Source: Brasilonema sennae CENA114
Lineage (GTDB): Bacteria > Cyanobacteriota > Cyanobacteriia > Cyanobacteriales > Nostocaceae
Direction: 5' to 3'
Assembly (NCBI RefSeq): GCF_006968745.1
Contig: NZ_CP030118.1
Span: 3,918,674 to 3,982,673 of the forward strand
Length of the DNA: 64,000 nucleotides
The notes beneath the pieces are model-generated. The model searched no databases, had not been told where the DNA came from, and worked only from the letters and a program-made list of their open reading frames with translations. Position numbers and translations under genes: made by a program. Every line of letters starts with the position of its first letter. Position 1 is the stretch's first letter. Shown piece by piece: positions 35,945 to 45,204 of the stretch.

Positions 35945-38043
35945 TCACCGTTTTGGGCAGCTAGCAGGAGGGGTCGCTATACCATTAGAATTGGATGCAT
36001 GGGAGATGAGGGTAACTTCGCCCTTGCCGTTGAACACCCAACCCGTAGCAGGGGCAATTTTTATAGCTTCAGGTTTAGACTGTGGTTTAGTAGTCGGTTC
36101 GTGTTTCCCTTGCTGTTGTGTTGTGATAGCCCTAGTGCGAGTATCTGTCCATAGGACATCAGTGCTGAGGGGTTCGTTAGGACTGGGGGGTAACCCGCCA
36201 CGTCCGGTGACATTAAACTTATTATTTTCTCCTTCAGCAAAGGCGGCACAGCTTGTGTCTATGAGTGCTGATATATCTACTGGCAGCGTGGGTAGTTCCA
36301 CAAATTCTTTGCTGGGGTCAAGATATAATGTATTGAGAATCACCTGACCTTCTAAAGTCGGGCTGATTTGGGAAAATGCTGTAATATCGTTGGTTGATAA
36401 TTTTTCAGGGTTCAATTGGTTTGGGTCGGTGGTTCCCAACAGGCGGATCAAGTCTTCTCGACTACGCTGTTCGATGAAAAAATTACTTACAGATGTGATT
36501 TTGATATTGCCACCACCCCCACTAAATGCATTAGCGGTAATGTCGCTGTTTTCATTGGGGAGAGTAACAATAAAGCCATTGGGAATATTGATGGTTATGT
36601 TGCCACCATTGCCACTACCACTGACTGCATTGGTGGAGATAAAACTCCTAGAATTCTGAGAATTCTGACCACGTAACAAAAGTAAACTTCCTATCTGTAG
36701 GTCAATATCTCCACCCCTACCTATGTTGCTTGCATTGCTACGAATACTCGAACCATCTAGCATCTGCAATTTCTTTGCACTAATGCTGATTTTTCCACCA
36801 TTAGCCTCGCCACTAGTGTTTGTATTGATAATTGCAGACTTGAGGTCAAAAGAGTTTGCGACTTTAAAGACGATTTCTCCAGCTATACCTCTGTTCTGTG
36901 TACTGCTATTAACCTCCGCACCTGAAATCTCCCCATTCTTGGCAGTTATGCTGATAGTTCCAGCATTACCCGTACCTTCACTCTTAGCATTTATATTTGC
37001 GCCATTCACCACCTTAAAAGAGTCTGCGGCACTAATAGAGATGTCGCCTGATTTACCTGAATTAGACGCAACGCTATTGATATTTCCACCTGAAATCTGC
37101 ACATTGTTGACATCAATTTTGATAGTTCCAGCATCACCCCTACCAGAACTGTTAGCTTGTATATCTACATTGGTCAGCTCAAAAGAGTCTGCGACATTAA
37201 ACTTGATTTCTCCGGCTTTACCTGTGCTCCCCGTAGTGCTACTGATACCCCCCCTTCGAGTTCAAAAGAATTTGCGTTGATGTTGATTTTTCCGCCATTA
37301 CCTGCACCATAGTTATAGCTGGGTAGCCCACTTCCACCGGTAAGTTTAAAAGAATTAGCGTTAATGTTTATTGCTGCGATATTCCCTGTAGCTGTATAAG
37401 AGGTTTTGCTGTTTAGCCCACTTCCAATGCTAGCAACAAAAGAATTCTTAGCTATGACGGTAATGTCTCCCGCGCTTCCCGATGCTGTTGCCTGAGTTTG
37501 TGCGGTAGCGTAATTGTCCAACTTTATATTGTTGGCTTCCAGCTTTATTTGTCCGCCGTTGCCAGAACTAGAGGTGTAAGCGCCGATGTTGGATTTATCG
37601 ACATTGATCGCATCGCCAACAATGCTGATTTGTTGCCCATTTTTGTCGCTTAGTGTATCAGATCGTACTATTGATTCTGAAGTGAAATTAATATTTTTAC
37701 CAGCGATTGCGATCGCACCACCGCCATTTCCTGTAGCACCAATAAACGAATTCTTTGAAAACCCGATGTCTGCAAAACTGGTCGCACCTTCATAACCCAG
37801 CTTCCAACCTTGTTCTATCGGCGCGAGACTCACAGCCTGATTGCTACCAACACTACCGATTTCAATACGTCCTGCTGGTGACTTGAGAATGCCACCCTCA
37901 ATAGACACATTCCCTCCCACCAATGCTAAGGTTTTCCCCTCACTCACTTGCAATCCTGGTTGGCTACTGTTAAGAAAGGGATTAGGTTGATTGGCAAAAT
38001 CGTCACGATTATACTTGATGATATCGTCTTGAATTGCACCCTC
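35945..38043 (-). pseudogene. Filamentous haemagglutinin-like adhesin, 5'-truncated and frameshifted
   Basis: Minus-strand translation from about 38043 gives GAIQDDIIKYNRDDFANQPN, SSQPGLQVSEGKTLALVGGN and RIEIGSVG, then many beta-helix repeats (SGNGGQIKLEANNIKL, TGNAGTISITAKNGEISG). Near the end come the usual DTSCAAFAEGENNKFNVTGRGGLPPSP and GWVFNGKGEVTLI blocks. The signal peptide and TPS secretion domain are missing, and an in-frame stop lies just upstream. A run of seven G (37246-37252) shifts the frame; eight G would join the two halves perfectly (through ISSTTGSTGKAGEIKFNVAD). The relatives are surface adhesins exported by two-partner secretion; no partner transporter is present. Confidence 0.88.
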
Positions 38044-38444
38044 CAGTTTTTATGGTATTTGCACCAATACTCAGTCAGTCACAATTATGGGTTCAATTTT
38101 ATCTTAATTGTGCAAACAATAAATAAAGGAGTTTATTTATAATTCAATAGAGTTCAGTTAAGGGTTGATCGTCCCTAGCCCACGCCAGTCGCTACAACGG
38201 AGGGAACCTCCGCAACGCGCTGGCTCTCCTTAAAAAGGAGGGAACTGAGCAAGCTTTTTAAGAGGAGCCAGCGCCGTGGGCGGGTTTCCCGCAAAGTCGA
38301 GCCAGCGCCGTGCGGGGGTTCCCCCCGTTGAGGCGTCTGGCGTTGCCGGACGGAATCTTCCGCCCGGCAGACTTTGCGACTTGAGGCGTCTAGCGTGCTT
38401 GGGGGATCTTAAATACCACTAACAGCAAGCGTATTGATTTATAA
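38044..38444. repeat. Gap with GC-rich dispersed repeat
   Basis: 38160-38410 carries phrases such as GTCGCTACAACGGAGGG, GAGCCAGCGCCGTG and GTTGAGGCGTCTGGCGT in direct and inverted copies. The AT-rich part (38044-38150) has no recognisable coding sequence. This junction marks where the adhesin gene lost its 5' part. Confidence 0.6.
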
Positions 38445-39842
38445 TTAAGCCGAATGAGGTTCTATCGCAACCGCTTTCTCTTCATCCTTCGATGGTAAGC
38501 TCAACTTATCTAAAATCTCCAACATTTCCCGCTCAAAAGTAACTTGAGCACGATTCGTTTTTCCACCCACATATAAGCGACTATCTTTCTGCAACACCCA
38601 AATTTGGGAGTGAGAAAAGTAACTCATCACTACACCTAGCATCAGCAAGGCAAATCCTGTATAAACAACTGGTATTCCTGGATCAGCTTTAATTTGCAAG
38701 CCAGTACTACCAAGGACATCCAGAATTTTCAACGTCACACCATTGACTTGGGTAGACATTCCAGTGCGAACAGTGTCAACCAACTTGCCAGTTGCATCAT
38801 AAATCAACACCGTTCCCTGCAAGTCTTTTGTGAGTAGAGAGACACCCTCACTCAAATCTGGTTTAGTCGGAATCCAAGTTCCCCAGATGCGTCCCTGACC
38901 GTTGGTGTTTAGTTGCGCCATAGGTAGTTGAAAAATAGGGCTTTTGTTCACACGGACTCGAACAGCAGAAATTCCCCAATCAGTTTGATAGAAAGTCACG
39001 CCGCGATAACGCAGAGGACTGTTGACGAAAATCGTCTTGCGGTCAACTTCCTGTTCTTGATTGTTCAAAACAGACATGTCTGAGTAAAACTGGTCAATTC
39101 CACCAGAAGCAGTGTAGTCAATCCAAAAGCGATTGACTCGCACAGACCAATCTTTAGATACTGCTGTTGCCCAAGGCCCCGCATCTATGATATTTTTCAC
39201 TTGAAAGGTATTACCACTGCTCACCATTTCCTGAGCAACAAAACCAGTCATTGCTCCCCAAATAGATCCCAGAAGAATTGTCACAATACCAACATGAACC
39301 ACAATCGGCCCGATGCGTCCGATCAGACCTTTGCGGGCGTAGAGAGAATCATCTTTTTCTTGAAAAACTTTGTAGCGGCGATTTTGCAAAAGTTGAGTCA
39401 GGGAATTCACAGAACCATTGTCTACTTCAGCACTCAAAGCTAACTTTTGAAATTGACGGGGTTCATCATAAAATTTCCACCGACGGGCAGCTTTTAAAGC
39501 TGGTAGCTGACGAGTAAAAGTACAAGCAGTTAAACTTGTCCCAAAAAAGATGAGTAATGCTAAAAACCACCAAGTTCGATAAACATGGTCTAAGCCCAGT
39601 GTTAAGAGAACTTTCCAGGTGAGAAAACCAAATAAAGCTGGGTGTTCTGGATAGTTAGCTTGGTAGAACGCTAACGATTGACCTTGCTCTATAACTGTAC
39701 CAGTGACGCTGAAGATTGCAATGGCTAACAGCATCACGATTGCTAAGCGTAAATCTGTCAGCACGGGCAGTAACTCTTGTCGCAATAACCGCCCAAATGC
39801 TGACCATATAGATTTTTTGTCAACTGAATTTTCTATAGTCAT
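38445..39842 (-). CDS. ccs1: Cytochrome c biogenesis protein Ccs1/CcsB (ResB family)
   Basis: 465 aa. Three N-terminal membrane helices (DLRLAIVMLLAIAIFSVTGT, FGFLTWKVLLTLGLDHVYRTWWFLALLIFFGTSL) and a fourth after a basic segment (LIGRIGPIVVHVGIVTILLGSIWG) are typical of ResB/Ccs1. A large lumenal domain and a last helix (VVYTGFALLMLGVVMSYF) follow. With CcsA it delivers haem to apocytochromes on the lumenal side (system II). It starts 11 nt after the stop of ccdA, so the two form an operon. ccsA itself is not in the window. Confidence 0.92.
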   Translation of the reverse strand: MTIENSVDKKSIWSAFGRLLRQELLPVLTDLRLAIVMLLAIAIFSVTGTVIEQGQSLAFYQANYPEHPALFGFLTWKVLLTLGLDHVYRTWWFLALLIFFGTSLTACTFTRQLPALKAARRWKFYDEPRQFQKLALSAEVDNGSVNSLTQLLQNRRYKVFQEKDDSLYARKGLIGRIGPIVVHVGIVTILLGSIWGAMTGFVAQEMVSSGNTFQVKNIIDAGPWATAVSKDWSVRVNRFWIDYTASGGIDQFYSDMSVLNNQEQEVDRKTIFVNSPLRYRGVTFYQTDWGISAVRVRVNKSPIFQLPMAQLNTNGQGRIWGTWIPTKPDLSEGVSLLTKDLQGTVLIYDATGKLVDTVRTGMSTQVNGVTLKILDVLGSTGLQIKADPGIPVVYTGFALLMLGVVMSYFSHSQIWVLQKDSRLYVGGKTNRAQVTFEREMLEILDKLSLPSKDEEKAVAIEPHSA

Positions 39843-39853
39843 TTATCTAATAT

Positions 39854-40597
39854 TTACCTGAAAATTTCCACTGGAATCCGAGAAACTAAAGAAAGCACAC
39901 CAAATCCTACCAACAAAGCACCACTGACTGGGTTAATCCAACCTGACCAACGCCGCAATTCTAGCAATTTCTTAATAGAAGCTGTAAACGTACCGGCTAA
40001 GATTAACGGTGCGACATAACCTGCTGTGTAGGAAATCAGCAAAACAGCACCTAGAATTAAGTCTTGTGTGTTGGCAACCCAACCAAGTAAGCTTGCTAAA
40101 ACAGGAGTACTGCAAGGAGAGGCGACGACACCGAAACTCAGACCAATCAAATAAGCCCGCACTCCTTGCGGTAATTCTTTAGAAATCCACTCTGTTCCAC
40201 CAAAAGAGGGCAATTGCAATGGTAAGGCTTCTAATAAATTCAGCCCCATGAGAATGGCTATGATACTGACAATAATTGGTAACCCAATTCCTACCTGACC
40301 ATAGACTTTTCCTACAAAAGCTGCTATAATACCTAGTGCTGCCAGGGTAGTAGCCAATCCCAAAGCAAACCATGTTGATTGGGCAACGGCTTGCAGACGG
40401 CTTTTAGCTTCATAACCACCGATATAACCAATCGTAATCGGTAGCATGGAAAGCATACAAGGTGTGAGGCTAGTGAGCAACCCAGCGATAAAAATGACGC
40501 CAACACTCAGCAAACTTAAGTGCGTGAGTTGGTTGGCGACAAGGGTGTTAGCAAATTGTTCTAGTTCGTAAAGTCGGGTTTGCAGGGTTTCAAGCAT
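39854..40597 (-). CDS. ccdA: Cytochrome c biogenesis protein CcdA
   Basis: 247 aa with six membrane helices: LLSVGVIFIAGLLTSLTPCMLSMLPITIGYIGGY (first conserved Cys in TPCM), LAALGIIAAFVG, and GLSFGVVASPCSTPVLASLLG (second conserved Cys in SPCS). These two cysteines carry reducing equivalents from stroma/cytoplasm thioredoxin to the lumen, keeping apocytochrome haem-binding cysteines reduced. This is the classical partner of Ccs1, whose gene follows 11 nt later. The start ATG is at 40597. It is an intact copy. Confidence 0.93.
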   Translation of the reverse strand: MLETLQTRLYELEQFANTLVANQLTHLSLLSVGVIFIAGLLTSLTPCMLSMLPITIGYIGGYEAKSRLQAVAQSTWFALGLATTLAALGIIAAFVGKVYGQVGIGLPIIVSIIAILMGLNLLEALPLQLPSFGGTEWISKELPQGVRAYLIGLSFGVVASPCSTPVLASLLGWVANTQDLILGAVLLISYTAGYVAPLILAGTFTASIKKLLELRRWSGWINPVSGALLVGFGVLSLVSRIPVEIFR

Positions 40598-40642
40598 GGG
40601 AGATCTAAAAGCAGGAAATGCTTAGTATGCTTGAATTTTAGC

Positions 40643-41107
40643 TTAATTTTGGATTGAGGCTCCACGGGTCACCACACCTCTTGGTAACCCAAGCTGTTCT
40701 GGAGTGACAGGTTTACCCTCCTGCACGAAATCAAAACTGTTTTTCATCATTGGCCCGTGGATGAATATTGTCCACGCTTGTTGATGATCTTTGATCCAGA
40801 TGCTGTGGTGTTTGTATGCAGAGCGGAAAATAATTGAACCTGGTCCATACCACTTTACCCCATCCTCAGTTTTCTCCCAATAGCCACCCTTCAAAATCAG
40901 ACTGACGTTAGGCCAAGGATGATTGTGAAGTACTCCTTTATACCATTCTGGTCGGTCTAAAATATGGTTAAGTGTGATATTAAACCACTTATTTGCTGAG
41001 AACAAGATAAAGTGGGTATGCTGTCGAGCTTGTGTCTTTGCTAGATTGTTGTAGGCAGTTAGGACAGGTCGAGATTCTAGATACTTTTTGAACCATTTTT
41101 GAAACAT
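40643..41107 (-). CDS. Cupin-like protein, function unknown
   Basis: 154 aa. The central part reads YKGVLHNHPWPNVSLILKGG, then WEKTEDGVKWYGPGSIIFRS and HHSIWIKDHQQAWTIFIHGP. This has the pattern of a single cupin barrel (HxH near the first motif, G-x-G, then a late His). A basic N-terminal segment precedes it, with no signal peptide. Cupins include dioxygenases, epimerases and sugar-binding proteins, so the reaction cannot be guessed. It lies 46 nt upstream of ccdA on the same strand and might be read with it. Confidence 0.6.
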   Translation of the reverse strand: MFQKWFKKYLESRPVLTAYNNLAKTQARQHTHFILFSANKWFNITLNHILDRPEWYKGVLHNHPWPNVSLILKGGYWEKTEDGVKWYGPGSIIFRSAYKHHSIWIKDHQQAWTIFIHGPMMKNSFDFVQEGKPVTPEQLGLPRGVVTRGASIQN

Positions 41108-41214
41108 AGTAGATATTTTCTATCAAGCAAAAAAGATGCCATTACATTGATAGTATATCCTGTAAATTATGTTAAAAAAAGTACTAGAATTAACAGGCTC
41201 GCAAATTTGAGGTT

Positions 41215-41505
41215 TTATCTTTGGGCATGGACATAGTCCACAAAGTAAAATTTAGGACTCAGCCAGAATTTAAGCCAAGTATAAACTGATAGACTTAATA
41301 ATGCGGTAATCACTAAGGGTAAACCAACTTTAACTCGGAGTGTATCAGGAAGGATCGCAACTCCGGAAACAGTAATGGCAAAATATGCTAAGAGCACTAC
41401 CTGCAAACGCTGTATTGTCCTCAGCGCACCTCGGCAGCTACTGCAATGCTGAGTGTGCTGTTTGTAGCGATTTAGCACGAAGGAGCGATTATTATTAATT
41501 TCCAA
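41215..41505 (-). pseudogene. C-terminal fragment of a pheophorbide a oxygenase-like Rieske protein
   Basis: 96 residues. RSFVLNRYKQHTQHCSSCRGAL (about 7-28) resembles the conserved C-terminal Cys-x2-Cys redox motif (RY..HT..C..C) of PaO/Lls1-type enzymes. Two hydrophobic helices (VVLLAYFAITVSGVAILPD and LPLVITALLSLSVYTWLKF) anchor it in the membrane. The Rieske cluster and iron centre are absent. The open frame begins exactly where a tnpB fragment begins on the other strand, so an insertion probably destroyed the 5' part. Confidence 0.7.
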
Positions 41506-41508
41506 GTT

Positions 41509-41655
41509 TTCTGGAACACGAACAAGGTTATAGCTCTTGATCCAGGAGTTAGAACTTTTATCACAGGCTTCGATGGCAGCGATTTCCTGGAGTTTGGGAA
41601 CGGGGATTTTAACAATATTGCTAAGCTCTGTTCGGATACCACCTTCACTCGGTGA
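41509..41655 (+). pseudogene. Internal fragment of an IS200/IS605-family tnpB
   Basis: Plus-strand translation gives VIALDPGVRTFITGFDGSDF and FGNGDFNNIAKLC, then a stop. LDPGVRTF holds the first RuvC-like catalytic Asp of TnpB/OrfB. The rest of the gene, the zinc knuckle and the ends are missing. It interrupts the PaO-like gene. Confidence 0.8.
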
Positions 41656-41978
41656 TGTTGTACTCGATGTCCAGGATGTCTCTGATGTCGGAAAATGTCT
41701 GGGTTAAAAGTATCAGTGGTATCCACTGCTGTTGACACCTTCGTAAAACATCACGTACTGACGATTGATTTTCAGCACATGAGGTAAAACCTTGGTTAAA
41801 AGAGCAGTGGTGCATACCATCCGTAAACGCAGAGTATGTTTTGAGTAATGACTAGCAGATATTTCTGCCCATGACTTCAAATTGGCGAAACCTCAAAACA
41901 AAAGTGGCGTAGATGTGCAGTTTAAGTATCTACTCCACATCTACGCCAGGTCTGTATTGCATCACTTTTTATACAGCC
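41656..41978. other. Gap with an unidentified coding-like remnant
   Basis: On the minus strand about 41730-41880 reads LKSWAEISASHYSKHTLRLR and VLPHVLKINRQYVMFYEGVN without a start codon, ending in a stop. It looks like a piece of a real protein, but I do not recognise it. It may be part of what the tnpB insertion or a deletion removed. Confidence 0.3.
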
Positions 41979-43634
41979 TTATTGATTGTTTCCACTACTA
42001 TCTGAAGGAACTTGTTCTGACGGCAAAGATGGATTTTGAGGCAGACGTAATTGGTCGCCCGAATTATTTAGATTGTCAGATGTGCCTAGACTTCTTCTTT
42101 TGCGCTGACCGGAGGGTTGCTCTCCATTCTGCTCGGAAGAAGAATTTTGCTCTAATGGCGGATTTAAAGTCGGTGGCTGTGGAGTTACTTGTCCGGAACT
42201 TGGTAGTATGGGTGTTCTTGGTGTATCTTGCCCGCCCGTGATCCCAGTATCTGGAGTGGTTAACGGGGCTGTTTCTGGAGGTGTTGATAAGGCTCGTCTT
42301 TTACGTCCAGAATTTTCTTGCTCATTAACAGCTTCGCGGCTTCTCTGTTCTGATTCTTGTTGTCTTTTTCTCTGAGCCTCTAGTCTTTCTTGTCTTTCTC
42401 TTTGACGTTGTTGAGCTTCTTGGTTAGTTCGCGAGCCTTGGATAGCAAAATTGGCAAATAATTGTACGTTTTGTCTGCCAGCAGCTCCAGAATTTAATTT
42501 AAAGTCTTTTGCAGAGTCTACCAGTGCGTTATCCAGTTCTTTGTGACCACTAGGGCTGATAAGCCGGACGTTCTTAACATTACCATTTTTGTCAATATCA
42601 AAAGCAACACCTGGTCTGCCTTCAACACCTCGCTGTTTAGACTTTTCTGGATACTTGATATCACATTTGATACACTCCGCAAAATCTAACTGTGTTGGAG
42701 CTGGGATTTTTGGTTTTGGGCGTGCAGCGACTTCTGTCTTAGGACTTCGTCCACTACCAGTACCAGAACCGATACCTGAACCAGTACCAGAACCGATACC
42801 TGAACCAGTACCAGAACCGATGCCTGAACCAGTACCAGAACCGATACCTGAGCCACTACCAGAACCGATACCTGAACCGGTACCTGAGCCGATACCTGAG
42901 CCACTACCAGTACCAATACCAGTACCAGTACCTGTGCCAGATCTCACAGTGCCTTCTCCTGAACCGGTGGCAATACGGGGACTATTACCCCCGCCACCGC
43001 CACCGCCACCTCCAGCAGGTGGAATTTCTCTGGGGGTTCGTAAAGGTGGAATTTCTCTGGGGGTTCGTAAAGGTGGCAACGTCTGTGTCAAATTTTGTTC
43101 CGGCTGTGGTGGAGCAGGATCAGGAATTTTTGGTAAAGGCTTTAGCTCTGGCTTCTCTACTGGAGGTGTTACTATTTTTGGGGGCGGGACTACAGGTTTT
43201 GTGACTACCACTGTTCGTTTAGGCTGCACAGGAGGCTTGGGCACTACTACTGTTTGCTTGGGCGGTACTATTGGCTTGGGCACCACTGGCGGAAGCACAG
43301 GAGGCTTTGGCAGGACTGGTGGTGGTTGTTGAACTAAGGGTTTGATTGGCTCTACAATCTTTGGTTTCGGAGCCTGTTGAACAGGTTTTACTGGCTCTAT
43401 AGGTTTTTCTATAGGTTTTGGAGCAGGCGTTTCAATAATCGCCACTTCTATAGGTTCTTTGTCAATTTCTTGCCCTAGGTTCAAAATATTGTTTACTATA
43501 CCGGAAGCGAGTACACTCGCGTGGATCCCTAATGAGGCTATCACACTGAAAGCGAGAAATGCCTTAAGCGCCCTTTCTTCTTTACCCCGTTGCTCTATAG
43601 CTGTACCAGAGAAAGCTGTACCAGAGAAGCTCAT
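41979..43634 (-). CDS. TonB-like energy transducer with Gly/Ser repeat and C-terminal extension
   Basis: 551 aa. After a short N-terminus (SFSGTAFSGTA, itself a 15-nt duplication) comes the membrane anchor AFLAFSVIASLGIHASVLAS (about 29-48). Next are a Pro/Lys/Val-rich span (about 70-200), a Gly run (about 207-218), six or more GTGSGIGS repeats (about 225-295) and the TonB C-terminal domain (about 318-402: CDIKYPEKSKQRGVEGRPGV, VRLISPSGHKELDNALVDSA). Unusually, about 145 more residues rich in Gln, Arg, Glu and Pro follow. TonB links the proton gradient to outer-membrane transport of siderophores or vitamins. exbB-exbD lie divergently upstream. Whether the tail is functional is unknown. Confidence 0.85.
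   Translation of the reverse strand: MSFSGTAFSGTAIEQRGKEERALKAFLAFSVIASLGIHASVLASGIVNNILNLGQEIDKEPIEVAIIETPAPKPIEKPIEPVKPVQQAPKPKIVEPIKPLVQQPPPVLPKPPVLPPVVPKPIVPPKQTVVVPKPPVQPKRTVVVTKPVVPPPKIVTPPVEKPELKPLPKIPDPAPPQPEQNLTQTLPPLRTPREIPPLRTPREIPPAGGGGGGGGGNSPRIATGSGEGTVRSGTGTGTGIGTGSGSGIGSGTGSGIGSGSGSGIGSGTGSGIGSGTGSGIGSGTGSGIGSGTGSGRSPKTEVAARPKPKIPAPTQLDFAECIKCDIKYPEKSKQRGVEGRPGVAFDIDKNGNVKNVRLISPSGHKELDNALVDSAKDFKLNSGAAGRQNVQLFANFAIQGSRTNQEAQQRQRERQERLEAQRKRQQESEQRSREAVNEQENSGRKRRALSTPPETAPLTTPDTGITGGQDTPRTPILPSSGQVTPQPPTLNPPLEQNSSSEQNGEQPSGQRKRRSLGTSDNLNNSGDQLRLPQNPSLPSEQVPSDSSGNNQ
42757..42900. repeat. 24-bp tandem array inside the tonB-like gene
   Basis: Six 24-bp units of the form CCAGTACCAGAACCGATACC plus TGAA/TGAG encode GTGSGIGS octapeptides. 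The first two are identical and the later ones differ by 1-4 bases. Slippage would change linker length in steps of eight residues without breaking the frame. Confidence 0.85.
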
Positions 43635-43986
43635 AATTTAATGCCACCAATTATCAGCAACTTAGGAAGATTAAAACATTTACGAGCAAATGTCAATTAG
43701 CCTATTAGGACTATTACTGACTTTGTATCGAGTGAAATGTAGCTTCAGCTTAGTATCTGTAGTAATTCAACAAATTTAGAGATCATGGTTGATTACTTAG
43801 AGAGAAACAACTTCCATCCCTGCATGGCGAAATAAGTGGACAATTGTAGGTTTCATCTTTCAGCCGCTAGCTGTATCAGAGAAGATCATAGTTTCATGCT
43901 ATTTTTAGACAGTAAATATTAAAACATTTATAAGCAAATGTCAATCAGGCTATCAAAATAAACGCTGACTGAATTTCGAGTGAAAT
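43614..43986. repeat. Duplicated tonB leader region
   Basis: The start-codon region of tonB plus about 120 bp upstream (43614-43738) recurs at 43869-43986. AGCTGTACCAGAGAAGCTCATA is copied as AGCTGTATCAGAGAAGATCATA, ATTAAAACATTTACGAGC as ATTAAAACATTTATAAGC, and TATCGAGTGAAAT as TTTCGAGTGAAAT. The second copy lacks a usable gene behind it. It lies in the divergent promoter region with exbB. Confidence 0.75.
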
Positions 43987-44165
43987 ATCGCCGAAACATG
44001 TTACCTGTGCTAAGTTGATAACGCTAAACAATAAAGTAAATTGAAAGTGAATTGTCAGAGTATGAACATAAATTTTTATTTTCTTGAAAATATATTGAGA
44101 AGTTATATCATTTACAACCCATAATCTGGTAGCCTAACAAAATTAGTGGCTTGAGAGAAGAGTAC

Positions 44166-44819
44166 ATGGCGATTAAAAATTTGTTCGAGGCAGGCGGTGT
44201 GGTCATGTGGCCACTGCTGGCTTTCTCTGTACTGGCAGTTGCTTTGATTATTGAGCGCGTTAGATTTTGGGTTAAGATTAATAATCGGCAAAATCGCGTG
44301 GTGCGAGAGGTGTTGAACCTTTACCGTCGTGATAATGTTGTTGGTGCAATGGATCAATTGCAGAAAAATGCAGATTTACCCATCGCACGAATTTTTATAA
44401 CGGCTTTAGAACTGGAAGAACCAAATCCAGAAGAATTCCGCTTGGCGTTAGAAAGTGAAGCACAAGCTGAGATACCTTTGCTCAAGCGTTTTCAAAATAT
44501 CTTCGATACTATCATCTCTCTAGCACCACTGTTGGGACTTCTGGGAACTGTTTTAGGATTGATTGTCTCTTTTGCCTCACTCAACATTGGTGATGTCGGA
44601 GCTTCTAAAACAGGAGGTGTAACGGCTGGTATTAGTGAAGCGTTAGTTTCTACTGCATCAGGATTAGTTGTTGCGATTTTTGTACTCCTATTTGCCAACA
44701 CATTTCGGGGACTTTACCTGCGCCAAATTGCGCTGATTCAGGAGTATGGCGGACAACTAGAATTACTTTATCGCCGTCGCTATGAAAGAGGAGACAGGAC
44801 TTATGCGTCTGCAAGATGA
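44166..44819 (+). CDS. exbB: ExbB/TolQ/MotA-family proton channel
   Basis: 217 aa from ATG 44166 (MAIKNLFEAGGVVMWPLLAF); TTG at 44151 is an alternative. Three membrane helices are visible: AGGVVMWPLLAFSVLAVALII, IISLAPLLGLLGTVLGLIVSF and ISEALVSTASGLVVAIFVLLFAN. The last two carry the MotA_ExbB signature. With ExbD it forms a proton-driven stator that energises TonB. It overlaps exbD by 17 nt and is divergent from the tonB-like gene across a duplicated leader. Together they make a complete Ton motor. Confidence 0.9.
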   Translation: MAIKNLFEAGGVVMWPLLAFSVLAVALIIERVRFWVKINNRQNRVVREVLNLYRRDNVVGAMDQLQKNADLPIARIFITALELEEPNPEEFRLALESEAQAEIPLLKRFQNIFDTIISLAPLLGLLGTVLGLIVSFASLNIGDVGASKTGGVTAGISEALVSTASGLVVAIFVLLFANTFRGLYLRQIALIQEYGGQLELLYRRRYERGDRTYASAR

Positions 44820-45204
44820 ACCGGATTTACCACCACAGATTAACATTGTGCCGATGATTGACGTGATATTTGCGATCTTGACGTTTTTTATCATGTCAAC
44901 GCTGTTTTTAACACGGTCAGAAGGGTTACCAGTCAATTTACCCAAAGCAGCTACAGGACAAGCAGAACGCCCAGCACAAGTCACAGTGACAATCAATAAG
45001 AGTGGGCAAATGTTTTTAGACAAGCAGGTGATTAGTATAGAACAGTTAGAAAACGGTGTGCGACAAAAAGTACAGCCACAGCAGCAGATGATGGTTGTGA
45101 TAAATGCAGATGAAGGAGTCAATCACGGTCAAGTTGTCGCAGTGATGGATAAAGTCCGGAAAGTGGAGGGAGCAAAATTAGCGATCGCCACTCAAAAACC
45201 ATAG
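44803..45204 (+). CDS. exbD: ExbD/TolR-family biopolymer transport protein
   Basis: 133 aa from ATG 44803 (MRLQDEPDLPPQINIVPMID), preceded by GAGGAG 9 nt upstream; ATG at 44782 is also in frame. One membrane helix (VPMIDVIFAILTFFIMSTLFL, about 17-37) carries the key Asp of PMIDV, which takes part in proton conduction. The periplasmic domain (VTVTINKSGQMFLDKQVISI, VVAVMDKVRKVEGAKLAIAT) is the usual ExbD peptidoglycan-side fold. It overlaps the end of exbB, implying translational coupling. Confidence 0.9.
   Translation: MRLQDEPDLPPQINIVPMIDVIFAILTFFIMSTLFLTRSEGLPVNLPKAATGQAERPAQVTVTINKSGQMFLDKQVISIEQLENGVRQKVQPQQQMMVVINADEGVNHGQVVAVMDKVRKVEGAKLAIATQKP

Noticed and set aside
42589..43332. 247-codon plus-strand frame of PEPIPEPVPEP repeats
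   Set aside because: It is the antisense of the tonB-like Gly/Ser array and proline-rich region.
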